Shown here: piece by piece, positions 1 through 6,198 of the stretch
Layout: the number at the start of each line of letters is the position of its first letter
Position numbering within the stretch: position 1 is the stretch's first letter
Assembly: GCA_902773395.1 (NCBI GenBank)
Contig: CACYEJ010000204.1
Span: 1-6,267 of the forward strand
Source of the DNA: an uncultured Ruminococcus sp.
GTDB lineage: Bacteria; Bacillota_A; Clostridia; Oscillospirales; Acutalibacteraceae
Direction: 5' to 3'
Length of the DNA: 6,267 bases
The notes under the pieces: generated by a model
The model's input: only the letters and a program-made list of their open reading frames with translations
Database searches by the model: none
What the model was told of the DNA's origin: nothing
Position numbers and translations under genes: made by a program

Positions 1-42
1 ACTCTCAAGAGACTCATTTTCCTTGATTCTGATTTCTGCCAT
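1..42 (-). CDS. rpsU: 30S ribosomal protein S21, N-terminal fragment (runs off the window)
   Basis: Fourteen codons are visible, reading MAEIRIKENESLES, and the frame is still open at the window edge. This matches the start of bacterial S21 (family pattern M-[SA]-E-[IV]-R-[VI]-K-E-N-E-[ST]-L), a small basic protein of about 58 residues in Firmicutes that binds the small subunit near the 3' end of 16S rRNA and helps initiation. The ATG is preceded by a strong GGGAGGG Shine-Dalgarno about 7 nt upstream, and a consensus promoter lies further upstream, so the gene appears to be transcribed separately from leuS. Only the first quarter of the protein can be judged. The identification rests on this short but characteristic stretch together with the leader. 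Confidence 0.88.
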   Translation of the reverse strand, partial: MAEIRIKENESLES

Positions 43-49
43 ATATTTT

Positions 50-75
50 CCCTCCCATCCGCCAAAAGGCAGGAG
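50..75 (-). promoter_or_regulatory. rpsU ribosome binding site inside a possible hairpin
   Basis: The Shine-Dalgarno of rpsU (GGGAGGG, 56-50) can fold with the sequence just upstream. On the minus strand CTCC (75-72) is complementary to GGAG (55-52), and TGCC (71-68) pairs with GGCG (63-60, one G-U) across a TTTT loop, leaving GATG (59-56) bulged. An alternative 5-bp stem, CTGCC/GGCGG, leaves the Shine-Dalgarno free. The pairing is visible in the sequence. A regulatory role, for example S21 feedback, is only inference, and I know of no described leader of this shape. Confidence 0.35.
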
Positions 76-99
76 TTAATCGCATAATTTGCAAGTTTA

Positions 100-129
100 A
101 TTATACTATATCCACTACAATTTTGTCAA
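100..129 (-). promoter_or_regulatory. Sigma-A-type promoter for rpsU
   Basis: On the minus strand a perfect TTGACA (129-124) is followed, after an 18-bp spacer, by a perfect TATAAT (105-100). The expected start point is near position 93, giving a leader of about 50 nt before the rpsU ATG at 42. Both hexamers match consensus exactly in an AT-rich intergenic region, upstream of a ribosomal protein gene where strong transcription is expected. No -10 extension (TGn) is present. Confidence 0.88.
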
Positions 130-158
130 GTGTTTTTTAAAAAATTTACTTAAAATTG
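118..158. repeat. Imperfect AT-rich inverted repeat over the rpsU -35 box
   Basis: On the plus strand CAATTTT (118-124), then GTC, then AAGT (128-131) is mirrored by ACTT (148-151) directly joined to AAAATTG (152-158). This gives 7 + 4 complementary positions with a 3-nt bulge. The centre is the palindrome TTTTTTAAAAAA (133-144). The left arm covers the -35 hexamer. It could be an operator, a curved UP-like AT element, or the remains of a weak terminator for leuS. The stem has almost no G-C pairs and no clean U-tract after it, so a conventional intrinsic terminator is unlikely. Confidence 0.4.
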
Positions 159-186
159 TAAAAATAATGTTTTGGCGGTTAGGGTT

Positions 187-2607
187 TTACGGTTTTACCA
201 CAATATTGACAAGCTTACCCTTTACATAAATCTCCTTGACAATATTCATGCTGCCAATAGCCTGTGAAACCTTTTCATCTGCCTTTGCAGTTTCAAGCAC
301 TTCTGCCTGCTCTGCATCTGCGGCAATCATCAGCTTAGTCTTGATCTTACCGTTGACCTGAACAGCAATCTCAATTGTTTCGTCCTTGCACTTAGCCTCG
401 TCATATTCCGGCCACTTTGCCTCTGCAACAAGACCGTCCGAAAGCTTTGCCTGCTCCCATACCTCTTCTGTTACGTGAGGTGCAAACGGGTTAAGCAGAA
501 TTGTGAAGATTCTCAGCTCTTCACGGGTAACACCCATGTTAGCAAGATCATTAATCAATGTCATCAAACTTGCAATCGCTGTGTTGAATTTGATATTCTC
601 GATATCATCGCCAACCTTCTTGATTGTCTTGTGGAACTTGCTTTCAAGCTCAGGGCGTATTTCATCGCTGTCGATAATATTGTTCTGAAGATTATAGTAT
701 CTGTCAACGAAACGGCGGCAGCCCTTGATACCCTTAGGATCCCACGGAGCAGACTTCTCAAAGTCACCGATAAACATTTCGTAAAGGCGAAGTGTATCGG
801 CACCATACTCAGCGACAACCTCGTCCGGATTAACGACATTTCCTCTGGACTTGCTCATTTTCTCATTGTTCTTGCCGAGAATCATTCCGTGGCTTGTACG
901 CTTTGCATAAGGCTCAGCAGTAGGAACTACGCCTATATCATACAGGAACTTATGCCAGAAACGGCTGTAGAGCAAATGGAGGGTGGTATGCTCCATACCG
1001 CCGTTGTACCAGTCAACAGGCGACCAGTAATTGAGAGCTTTCTCGCTTGCAAGAGCCTTATCGTTGTGCGGATCCATATAACGCAGGAAGTACCAAGAAG
1101 AACCAGCCCACTGCGGCATAGTATCTGTTTCTCTCTGAGCGTCGCCGCCGCACTTAGGACACTTCACATTTACCCATTCGGTAATATTTGCAAGCGGAGA
1201 TTCGCCTGTATCTGTCGGCTCATAGGAATCAACCATAGGAAGCTCCAGCGGCAGCTCGCTTTCGTCAAGCGGAACATAACCGCAGCACGGACATTTGATA
1301 ATCGGGATAGGCTCACCCCAGTATCTTTGACGAGAGAAAACCCAGTCACGGAGCTTGAAGTTTACTTTCTCGTGACCCTTTCCGTTTTCGGTAAGCCACT
1401 CTTTAATTTTCACCTTTGCGTCCTCAACAGACAGACCGTCAAGAATTCCGCTGTTCACCATAATGCCTGTTGCACAATCTGTGAACGCCTCTTCCTCAAC
1501 ATTACCGCCCTTAACAACCTCAATAATAGGAAGATTGAATTTCTTTGCGAACTCCCAGTCACGAGTATCGTGAGCCGGTACTGCCATGATAGCGCCCGTA
1601 CCGTAGGAAACAAGAACATAGTCGGAAATGAATATCGGAATTTCTGTATTATTAACAGGATTAACTGCACGGACACCCTTGATAAGTACGCCAGTTTTAT
1701 CCTTTGCCATTTCGGTACGCTCAAAATCGGACTTCTTTGCCGCTGCCTCCTGATAAGCACGAACCTCGTCTATGTTTTCAATCTTGTCCGCCCACTTCTC
1801 AATATAAGGGTGTTCGGGAGAAATTACCATATATGTAGCGCCGAAAAGCGTGTCCGGACGTGTGGTGTAGATAGTAAGAGTATCGCCTGTTGTGGCTGTA
1901 AAGTCAACCTCCGCACCTGTGCTTCTGCCGATCCAGTTTTTCTGCTGTGTTTTTACTCGCTCAGGATAATCAACAAGTTCAAGGTCATCAACTAGTCTTT
2001 GCGCATACTCTGTTATTTTGAGCATCCACTGTGACTTTACCTTACGGATTACTTCGCTTCCGCAGCGTTCGCAAACTCCGTTTACAACTTCTTCGTTTGC
2101 AAGAACGCATTTACAGGAGGTACACCAGTTTACAGACATCTCTTTTTTGTAAGCCAAGTTGTGCTTGAAGAGCTGGAGAAAAATCCACTGCGTCCACTTG
2201 AAATAGGACGGATCGGTAGTGTTGATTTCACGGCTCCAGTCAAACGAAATACCCAGAGATTGTATCTGCTGTTTGAATCGCACAATGTTATTCTTAGTAA
2301 CCTCAGCCGGGTGAATATGGTTCTTGATTGCGTAATTCTCGGTTGGAAGTCCGAAAGCGTCCCAGCCTATTGGATAAAGCACATTATAGCCCTGCAAGCG
2401 TCTTTTTCTCGCAACTGTATCAAGAGCAGTGTACGGGCGTGGGTGACCTACGTGCAAGCCCTGTCCGGACGGATAAGGAAATTCGATGAGCGCAAAGAAT
2501 TTTTCTTTTACAGAATTTTCATCTTCGGCATGGAAAACACCTTTCTCCTCCCAAATATCCTGCCATTTTTTTTCTACTTTACTATGTTCGTATTTCAAAT
2601 TTCTCAT
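187..2607 (-). CDS. leuS: Leucyl-tRNA synthetase
   Basis: Class Ia aminoacyl-tRNA synthetase that charges tRNA-Leu with leucine in the cytoplasm; 806 residues is within the usual bacterial range. The HIGH-type signature is HVGH at 52-55, and KMSKS is at 583-587. The CP1 editing domain lies roughly at 226-415, with TTRPDT at 248-253 and [12 protein letters not shown] at 336-347, including the Asp347 position that family members use to recognise the mischarged amino acid. Cysteine pairs C162/C165 with C179/C182, and C439/C442 with C483/C486, suggest zinc sites. The anticodon-binding helical domain (about 655-740) and the small C-terminal domain (about 745-806) are both present. No frameshift or lost motif is seen. 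The start is uncertain: AAGGA directly abuts the ATG at 2607, whereas a TTG at 2598 sits 9 nt after it and gives a protein beginning (M)[11 protein letters not shown], as relatives usually do. It follows rsfS after 98 nt. Confidence 0.97.
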   Translation of the reverse strand: MRNLKYEHSKVEKKWQDIWEEKGVFHAEDENSVKEKFFALIEFPYPSGQGLHVGHPRPYTALDTVARKRRLQGYNVLYPIGWDAFGLPTENYAIKNHIHPAEVTKNNIVRFKQQIQSLGISFDWSREINTTDPSYFKWTQWIFLQLFKHNLAYKKEMSVNWCTSCKCVLANEEVVNGVCERCGSEVIRKVKSQWMLKITEYAQRLVDDLELVDYPERVKTQQKNWIGRSTGAEVDFTATTGDTLTIYTTRPDTLFGATYMVISPEHPYIEKWADKIENIDEVRAYQEAAAKKSDFERTEMAKDKTGVLIKGVRAVNPVNNTEIPIFISDYVLVSYGTGAIMAVPAHDTRDWEFAKKFNLPIIEVVKGGNVEEEAFTDCATGIMVNSGILDGLSVEDAKVKIKEWLTENGKGHEKVNFKLRDWVFSRQRYWGEPIPIIKCPCCGYVPLDESELPLELPMVDSYEPTDTGESPLANITEWVNVKCPKCGGDAQRETDTMPQWAGSSWYFLRYMDPHNDKALASEKALNYWSPVDWYNGGMEHTTLHLLYSRFWHKFLYDIGVVPTAEPYAKRTSHGMILGKNNEKMSKSRGNVVNPDEVVAEYGADTLRLYEMFIGDFEKSAPWDPKGIKGCRRFVDRYYNLQNNIIDSDEIRPELESKFHKTIKKVGDDIENIKFNTAIASLMTLINDLANMGVTREELRIFTILLNPFAPHVTEEVWEQAKLSDGLVAEAKWPEYDEAKCKDETIEIAVQVNGKIKTKLMIAADAEQAEVLETAKADEKVSQAIGSMNIVKEIYVKGKLVNIVVKP

Positions 2608-2612
2608 TCCTT
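2608..2612 (-). promoter_or_regulatory. Shine-Dalgarno AAGGA of leuS, which bears on the start codon
   Basis: On the minus strand the only purine-rich Shine-Dalgarno-like run before leuS is AAAAAGGA, ending at 2608. It has no spacer before the ATG at 2607-2605, which is not a workable distance. It has 9 nt before the in-frame TTG at 2598-2596, which is close to ideal. Either TTG is the true start, or the ATG is used with little Shine-Dalgarno help. Confidence 0.55.
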
Positions 2613-2653
2613 TTTATCATACATAATATTTGTCATACTGCGATTTGTCATAC
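2612..2653 (-). repeat. Three spaced copies of GTATGACAAAT upstream of leuS
   Basis: On the minus strand the 11-mer GTATGACAAAT occurs exactly at 2653-2643 and 2638-2628, and with two changes (GTATGATAAAA) at 2622-2612. The copies start 15 and 16 nt apart. The first carries the proposed -35 box of leuS and the second ends at the proposed -10 box. Such iterated sites may be protein-binding sites, or simply an AT-rich duplication. Confidence 0.6.
2623..2651 (-). promoter_or_regulatory. Candidate promoter for leuS
   Basis: On the minus strand ATGACA (2651-2646; one mismatch to TTGACA), a 17-bp spacer and TATTAT (2628-2623; one mismatch to TATAAT) form a reasonable sigma-A promoter in the 98-nt gap between rsfS and leuS. 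The expected start would be near 2616, leaving an extremely short leader of about 10-20 nt. The gap is larger than the others in the cluster, which supports separate control. No T-box leader is visible, and this space would be too short for one. Confidence 0.45.
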
Positions 2654-2705
2654 GGATTATGCTTTACTGCACGCACAGGCAAACCGCAGTTATTTTTAAT
2701 ACGAA

Positions 2706-3065
2706 TTATTCCGCAACAACAACGTCGGAAATATCAACCTCTTCGCCGTCTGCCCACATTCTGTCAAGATCGTAATATTCTCTTGCCTCTTCCGAGAAAA
2801 CATGAACTATCACATCAACGTAGTCAAGCAGAATCCATGAATCATTTCTATGTCCTTCGATATGACTAACTGTTTCGCCGGCTTCCTTTAGCTCGTATTC
2901 TACAGCGTCAGCCAAAGCCTTAACCTGAGTTGAACTATGTCCTGTTGCGATAACAAGATAATCGGCAATTACAGACACACCGTCAACCTTGATTACCTTA
3001 ATCTGAGAACCTCTTTTTCCGTCAAGTGCCTTCACGGCTGTTCTTGCTAATTCTAAGCTTGTCAT
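2706..3065 (-). CDS. rsfS: Ribosomal silencing factor RsfS (YqeL/YbeB/Iojap family)
   Basis: A 119-residue protein, the normal length for this family. Members bind ribosomal protein L14 (uL14) on the large subunit and block joining of the 30S subunit, lowering translation when nutrients are scarce. Family signatures are ADYLVIATGHSSTQVKALAD (34-53), the EGHRNDSWILLDY block with VDVIVHVF (70-90), and REYYDLDRMWAD (95-106). Position 83 is Val where many homologues have Gly (DYGD), a mild variant. The ATG has a good Shine-Dalgarno (AGAGGTG, about 8 nt upstream). The gene starts 31 nt after the NadD-YqeK stop, consistent with cotranscription and with the conserved nadD-yqeK-rsfS order of Firmicutes. 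It ends TAA at 2706. Confidence 0.96.
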   Translation of the reverse strand: MTSLELARTAVKALDGKRGSQIKVIKVDGVSVIADYLVIATGHSSTQVKALADAVEYELKEAGETVSHIEGHRNDSWILLDYVDVIVHVFSEEAREYYDLDRMWADGEEVDISDVVVAE

Positions 3066-3096
3066 AAATTTAACACCTCTTTACATTATTATCTCA

Positions 3097-4302
3097 CTAT
3101 TTAGACTTATTATAATTCTTACTTGTTTTTAGCACTACTTCATTATAGCAAGCAAGTGAGTTCGGGTCAATAGCCAATCTTCTCTTGGCGAGGTCTGCCA
3201 CACTGAACGACAAACCAAAAGCCATTGCCTCTTCAAGACTTTTATTGGAAAGCTCACGCATTTCCTCAACGCCCTCATAGTCACGTTCCGCACCTGTAAA
3301 ATCTGCGATAAAGATACATTTTTCCAGCAGACTCATATTTGCCCTGCCCGATGTATGGTAGCGAATAGCATTGAAAACGTCCTCATCTTTAATACCCATT
3401 ACATCACGCACAAACGCCGCTCCGGCAATAGCGTGCCATAGCTTAGGCGACGGACTCTCAATTGAATTAAGCTCTATACCAGAATTCTCAATTATTTTGA
3501 GCTGTTCGTTTCCGGAAGTTTCTTTTGTGATGTCATGAAGCATTCCGGCAAGACGAGCTTTCTCGACATCTGCGCCGTACTTCTTGGCAAGTCTTTGCCC
3601 CTCAACCGCCACATTATACGAATGAATATAACGCTTTTCGCTCATTCTTGCTTTAAGCACCTTTTCAAATCTATCGTAATTAATTGTAGAATGATCCATA
3701 AAAAGGTAATTGGCATATATGTAATTTTCAACCTTTGGATCAACATATTTCGAAAAGCTTTCATCGTCGAAAATATGCTTACGGATTTTTGTAGATGAAA
3801 TGCTGCTCTTTTTCAAATCGAGAATCAAGGTATCAGCACCCATTGCACGGTACTCTTTTTCCTTTTTTTCAAGAATAACGAGATCATCGTCATTTCTCGG
3901 AACAGTGCATATGACTGCAAGGGAGAAAATCTCCTGCGGCTCTTTCCATTCAAGCAATGTCATAAACATATCTGCGCCTGTTATAAGAAAAAGCTCACTA
4001 TCGGGGTACTCCGCTTTTAGCTGTCTAAGAGTATCCACGGTATAGCTTTTGCCCTCACGCTTAATTTCTATATCGGATACTTCTATTTTCTTAATACTCT
4101 CAGAAGCTAGCCTGCACATATTAAGCCTATGCTCGGCAGACACCATTTCCGAATCGCTCTTATGCGGCGGAGTTGCCGTTGGAATCAACAGAAGTCTGTC
4201 AAGCTTTAGCTTTTTGATAAAGGCATTTGCAAGAATAATATGTGCGTTGTGGATTGGATTGAAGCTTCCGCCAAACATTGCTATTCTTTTTGGCTGTTTC
4301 AT
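3097..4302 (-). CDS. nadD: Fused nicotinate-nucleotide adenylyltransferase (NadD) and YqeK-type HD phosphohydrolase
   Basis: One open frame of 401 residues carries two enzymes that are usually separate neighbours. Residues 1 to about 200 are NadD, which adenylates nicotinate mononucleotide to deamido-NAD in NAD synthesis: GGSFNPIHNAH (11-21), PTATPPHK (41-48), ITGAD (107-111), Trp119, VPR (134-136) and SSTKIR (169-174). Residues from about 207 to 401 are an HD domain like YqeK, reported elsewhere as a symmetrical Ap4A hydrolase: His227, HD at 256-257 in GMLHDITK, His290 (LWHAIAGA), His316 (RYHTSGR) and Asp334 in IADFTGAERDYEGVEE. No stop or frameshift separates the halves. The in-frame ATGs near the junction (3699, 3645) lack a Shine-Dalgarno, so one polypeptide is likely. 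The start follows a modest GGTGAG site. It lies 50 nt after yhbY and 31 nt before rsfS. Confidence 0.94.
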   Translation of the reverse strand: MKQPKRIAMFGGSFNPIHNAHIILANAFIKKLKLDRLLLIPTATPPHKSDSEMVSAEHRLNMCRLASESIKKIEVSDIEIKREGKSYTVDTLRQLKAEYPDSELFLITGADMFMTLLEWKEPQEIFSLAVICTVPRNDDDLVILEKKEKEYRAMGADTLILDLKKSSISSTKIRKHIFDDESFSKYVDPKVENYIYANYLFMDHSTINYDRFEKVLKARMSEKRYIHSYNVAVEGQRLAKKYGADVEKARLAGMLHDITKETSGNEQLKIIENSGIELNSIESPSPKLWHAIAGAAFVRDVMGIKDEDVFNAIRYHTSGRANMSLLEKCIFIADFTGAERDYEGVEEMRELSNKSLEEAMAFGLSFSVADLAKRRLAIDPNSLACYNEVVLKTSKNYNKSK

Positions 4303-4352
4303 TTTCTCACCAGCTTTGTTAAAATAATGTTATATCATGCTCACAGAAAAAA

Positions 4353-4658
4353 TTATTTTTTCTTATCCTTTGGCAGTACAATTTGAGGATCTTTATCGTT
4401 TCTTTTGTACAGCACAAATTTCGTTCCTATTACCTGCACAACCTCAGATTTTGTTTCAAGAGCGATTTGCTCAGCAGCCTCCCTTACGGACAGCTCGCAG
4501 CTTTCAAGCACTTTTCCCTTGATAAGCTCTCTTGCTTTTAACGCATCTGCCGCCTGCTTTGTAATCTGCTCGCTAAGTCCGCCCTTGCCTACCATTAAAA
4601 TCGTATCTATACTATTTGCAAGCGAACGCAAATAGGCTCTCTGTTTACTAGTAATCAT
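4353..4658 (-). CDS. yhbY: YhbY/YqeI-family CRM-domain RNA-binding protein
   Basis: A 101-residue single-domain protein of the CRM (YhbY) family, which associates with pre-50S ribosomal particles and is thought to act in large-subunit assembly. Visible signatures are the N-terminal TSKQRAYLRSLA stretch (3-14), the GKGG loop at 24-27 that marks the RNA-binding surface, KARELIKGKVL at 41-51, and the closing strand IGTKFVLYK at 77-85. The tail is short and basic (KDKKK). The ATG overlaps the rdgB stop as ATGA and has an AGGAG Shine-Dalgarno inside the rdgB end, so translation is probably coupled. Its place before nadD is the conserved Firmicutes arrangement (yqeI-yqeJ). Length and motifs look intact. 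Confidence 0.95.
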   Translation of the reverse strand: MITSKQRAYLRSLANSIDTILMVGKGGLSEQITKQAADALKARELIKGKVLESCELSVREAAEQIALETKSEVVQVIGTKFVLYKRNDKDPQIVLPKDKKK

Positions 4659-5266
4659 TTATTCTCTCCTTTATTCATTATCGGCTCCAGCTTTTCGTAA
4701 AGCATTTTCAGTGCCTTTCCTCTGTGGCTGAGCTTATCCTTTTCCTCGGCAGTAAGCTCGGCAAAGGTTTTTCCGTTATCTGTCAAAAATACCGGATCAT
4801 AGCCAAAGCCGCCGTCACCTCTCGGAGCTTCGGTTATTATGCCGCTGCAAGTACCCTCTGCTGTGATGACTGTGTTTTCGTCCAGAATACAGCATATCGA
4901 GGATACAAAGCGAGCGGTTCTTTTTTCTGTCGGCACGCCCTCCAGATTATGAAGAAGCTTTGTAATTCTCTGCTCATCTGTTGCGTTTTCACCTGCGTAA
5001 CGTGCAGAATATACTCCCGGCTCGCCGTTCAAAGCATCTGCCATTAAACCGGAATCATCGGCAACAGAAGGCATACCTGTTTTTTTGAACGCTGCCGTTG
5101 CTTTTAATAAAGCGTTTTCGGCAAAAGTTGTACCGGTTTCCTCTACCTCGTCCAGAATAATACCCTCGCTTTTGGCGGTAACAGCCGTAATACCTAATGG
5201 GTTCAATATCCTGTCAAGCTCCGCCGCTTTTCCTTTATTGTTTGAAGCAATAATAAATTTAATCAT
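4655..5266 (-). CDS. rdgB: XTP/dITP pyrophosphatase (RdgB/HAM1 family)
   Basis: A 203-residue nucleoside-triphosphate pyrophosphatase that hydrolyses dITP, ITP and XTP to monophosphates, keeping deaminated purines out of DNA and RNA. Family motifs are complete: ASNNKGK (7-13), TGTTFAENA (44-52), ADDSGL (69-74), GVYSARYAG (84-92), GFGYDPVF (153-160) and the closing SHRGKAL (180-186). I start it at the ATG at 5266 because the protein then begins MIKFIIASNN, as homologues do, and because a GGTGGAG Shine-Dalgarno lies just upstream. The frame is open further back to an ATG at 5344, but those 26 residues are ftsY sequence read in another frame. It overlaps the end of ftsY by 8 nt and the start of yhbY by 4 nt. 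Confidence 0.96.
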   Translation of the reverse strand: MIKFIIASNNKGKAAELDRILNPLGITAVTAKSEGIILDEVEETGTTFAENALLKATAAFKKTGMPSVADDSGLMADALNGEPGVYSARYAGENATDEQRITKLLHNLEGVPTEKRTARFVSSICCILDENTVITAEGTCSGIITEAPRGDGGFGYDPVFLTDNGKTFAELTAEEKDKLSHRGKALKMLYEKLEPIMNKGENK

Positions 5267-6179
5267 TCTTCTCCACCTCAAACAATGCTCTTGCAAAATC
5301 CCTCGGACTAAACGGCTGTAAATCGTCAATCTGCTCACCGACACCGATGTACTTCACCGGAACGTCAAGCTCTTCTTTAATAGAAAGGACTACGCCGCCC
5401 TTTGCGGTACCGTCAAGCTTTGTGAGGACAATACCTGTAATTCCGGCAGCATTCTTGAATTCTCTCGCCTGATTTACTGCGTTCTGACCGGTTGTAGCGT
5501 CAAGCACCAACAGCACCTCTTTATCCGCATCGGGAAGTTCTCTGTCAATAATTCTGCTGATTTTAGAAAGCTCGTCCATAAGATGTTTTTTGTTGTGAAG
5601 TCTGCCGGCTGTATCGGCAATAATTACATCTGATTTACGCTTCTGCGCTGCGTGGATTGAATCAAACACAACTGCGGCAGGGTCTGAGCCTTCGTTCTGC
5701 TTAATGATATCGCAGCCGCTTCTGTCCGCCCATACCTCAAGCTGATCTATAGCCGCTGCACGGAACGTATCCGCTGCTGAGAGTAACACCTTTTTGCCGT
5801 CCTTACGCAAATTATTTGCAAGCTTACCGATTGTAGTCGTTTTGCCCACACCGTTGACGCCGATTACAAGAATAATAGACGGCTTTGTATTTATATTCAG
5901 CTCCTGACCGCCCTCAAGCATCTCAGCAACAATCTCTTCAAGAAGTCTGTGTATATCCTTTGGATTTGTGACGCCCTCTTTTTTTACCTTTTTCCTAAGC
6001 TCGTCACATATTTTCTGTGATGTATTGATACCTACATCACCCATTACAAGAAGTTCTTCAAGCTCTTCGAACAACTCCTCGTCAATCTTGGTAAAGGATT
6101 TGAGCATTGAGTCAATCTGTCCGACAACGCTATCCCTTGTCTTTTTCAAACCCTCTTTAATTTTAGCAAACAATCCCAT
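5259..6179 (-). CDS. ftsY: Signal recognition particle receptor FtsY
   Basis: A 306-residue SRP-family GTPase, the membrane-side receptor that docks SRP-bound ribosomes for cotranslational insertion. The N-terminal part (about 1-95) is the helical N domain, preceded by only a short basic, amphipathic lead (MGLFAKIKEGLKKTR). The long acidic A domain of enterobacterial FtsY is absent, as is usual in Gram-positives. GTPase motifs of the NG domain follow: P-loop GVNGVGKTTT (107-116), DTFRAAA (137-143), DTAGR (189-193), TKLDGTAKGG (253-262) and GVGEQIDDLQPF (279-290). The ATG at 6179 has an AGAGGTGAT Shine-Dalgarno placed within the 19-nt gap after smc. The smc-ftsY pairing is widespread in Firmicutes. 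It ends with TAA at 5259, inside the start of rdgB. Confidence 0.98.
   Translation of the reverse strand: MGLFAKIKEGLKKTRDSVVGQIDSMLKSFTKIDEELFEELEELLVMGDVGINTSQKICDELRKKVKKEGVTNPKDIHRLLEEIVAEMLEGGQELNINTKPSIILVIGVNGVGKTTTIGKLANNLRKDGKKVLLSAADTFRAAAIDQLEVWADRSGCDIIKQNEGSDPAAVVFDSIHAAQKRKSDVIIADTAGRLHNKKHLMDELSKISRIIDRELPDADKEVLLVLDATTGQNAVNQAREFKNAAGITGIVLTKLDGTAKGGVVLSIKEELDVPVKYIGVGEQIDDLQPFSPRDFARALFEVEKND
5271..5278 (-). promoter_or_regulatory. Shine-Dalgarno of rdgB inside the ftsY 3' end
   Basis: On the minus strand AGGTGGAG lies 4 nt before the rdgB ATG at 5266, within the ftsY codons for Glu-Val-Glu. It supports 5266 as the rdgB start and suggests that ribosomes finishing ftsY help initiate rdgB. 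Confidence 0.7.
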
Positions 6180-6198
6180 ATTATCACCTCTATATTTT

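Larger units (their letters stand above)
59..178. repeat. 9-bp inverted repeat flanking the leuS-rpsU gap
   Basis: CCGCCAAAA at 59-67 is the exact reverse complement of TTTTGGCGG at 170-178. One arm lies just after the leuS stop and the other just before the rpsU Shine-Dalgarno, with the rpsU promoter between them. In RNA read through from leuS the two arms could pair. After one mismatch the pairing continues for four more positions (one G-U) into the first G residues of the Shine-Dalgarno. RNA started at the rpsU promoter would lack the 170-178 arm. Confidence 0.45.

Noticed and set aside
475..1995. A 506-codon open frame on the plus strand.
   Set aside because: It lies wholly antisense to leuS, shows no recognisable domain, and its composition (many Cys, Arg, Ile and Leu) is what reverse-strand reading of this codon usage gives. 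LeuRS motifs are unbroken on the other strand.
2666..2690. A terminator hairpin after rsfS.
   Set aside because: ACTGC and GCAGT can pair, but the stem is 5 bp with a 15-nt loop. The U-rich run follows it only on the plus strand, where no gene ends.
2608..2705. A T-box leader for leuS.
   Set aside because: The gap is only 98 nt, shorter than a T-box, and contains no T-box core (GGUGG-ACC type) or terminator/antiterminator pair.
2161..2775. A 204-codon plus-strand frame across the leuS start and the gap before it.
   Set aside because: It is antisense to leuS and the rsfS end, with no Shine-Dalgarno or domain. The hydrophobic run comes from reverse-reading the AT-rich leuS start.
3643..3699. 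An internal start that would make YqeK as a separate protein.
   Set aside because: ATGs at 3699 and 3645 are in frame, but the sequence before each lacks any GGAGG-like run, so separate initiation is not supported.
4303..4352. A promoter in the 50-nt yhbY-nadD gap.
   Set aside because: A TGnTATAAC resembling an extended -10 exists on the minus strand, but the -35 position reads ATAATT. It is too weak to call in such AT-rich DNA.
5267..5344. A 26-residue N-terminal extension of the XTP/dITP pyrophosphatase.
   Set aside because: The extension lies entirely over ftsY coding sequence, has no homologous character, and a better Shine-Dalgarno and family-like N terminus belong to the ATG at 5266.
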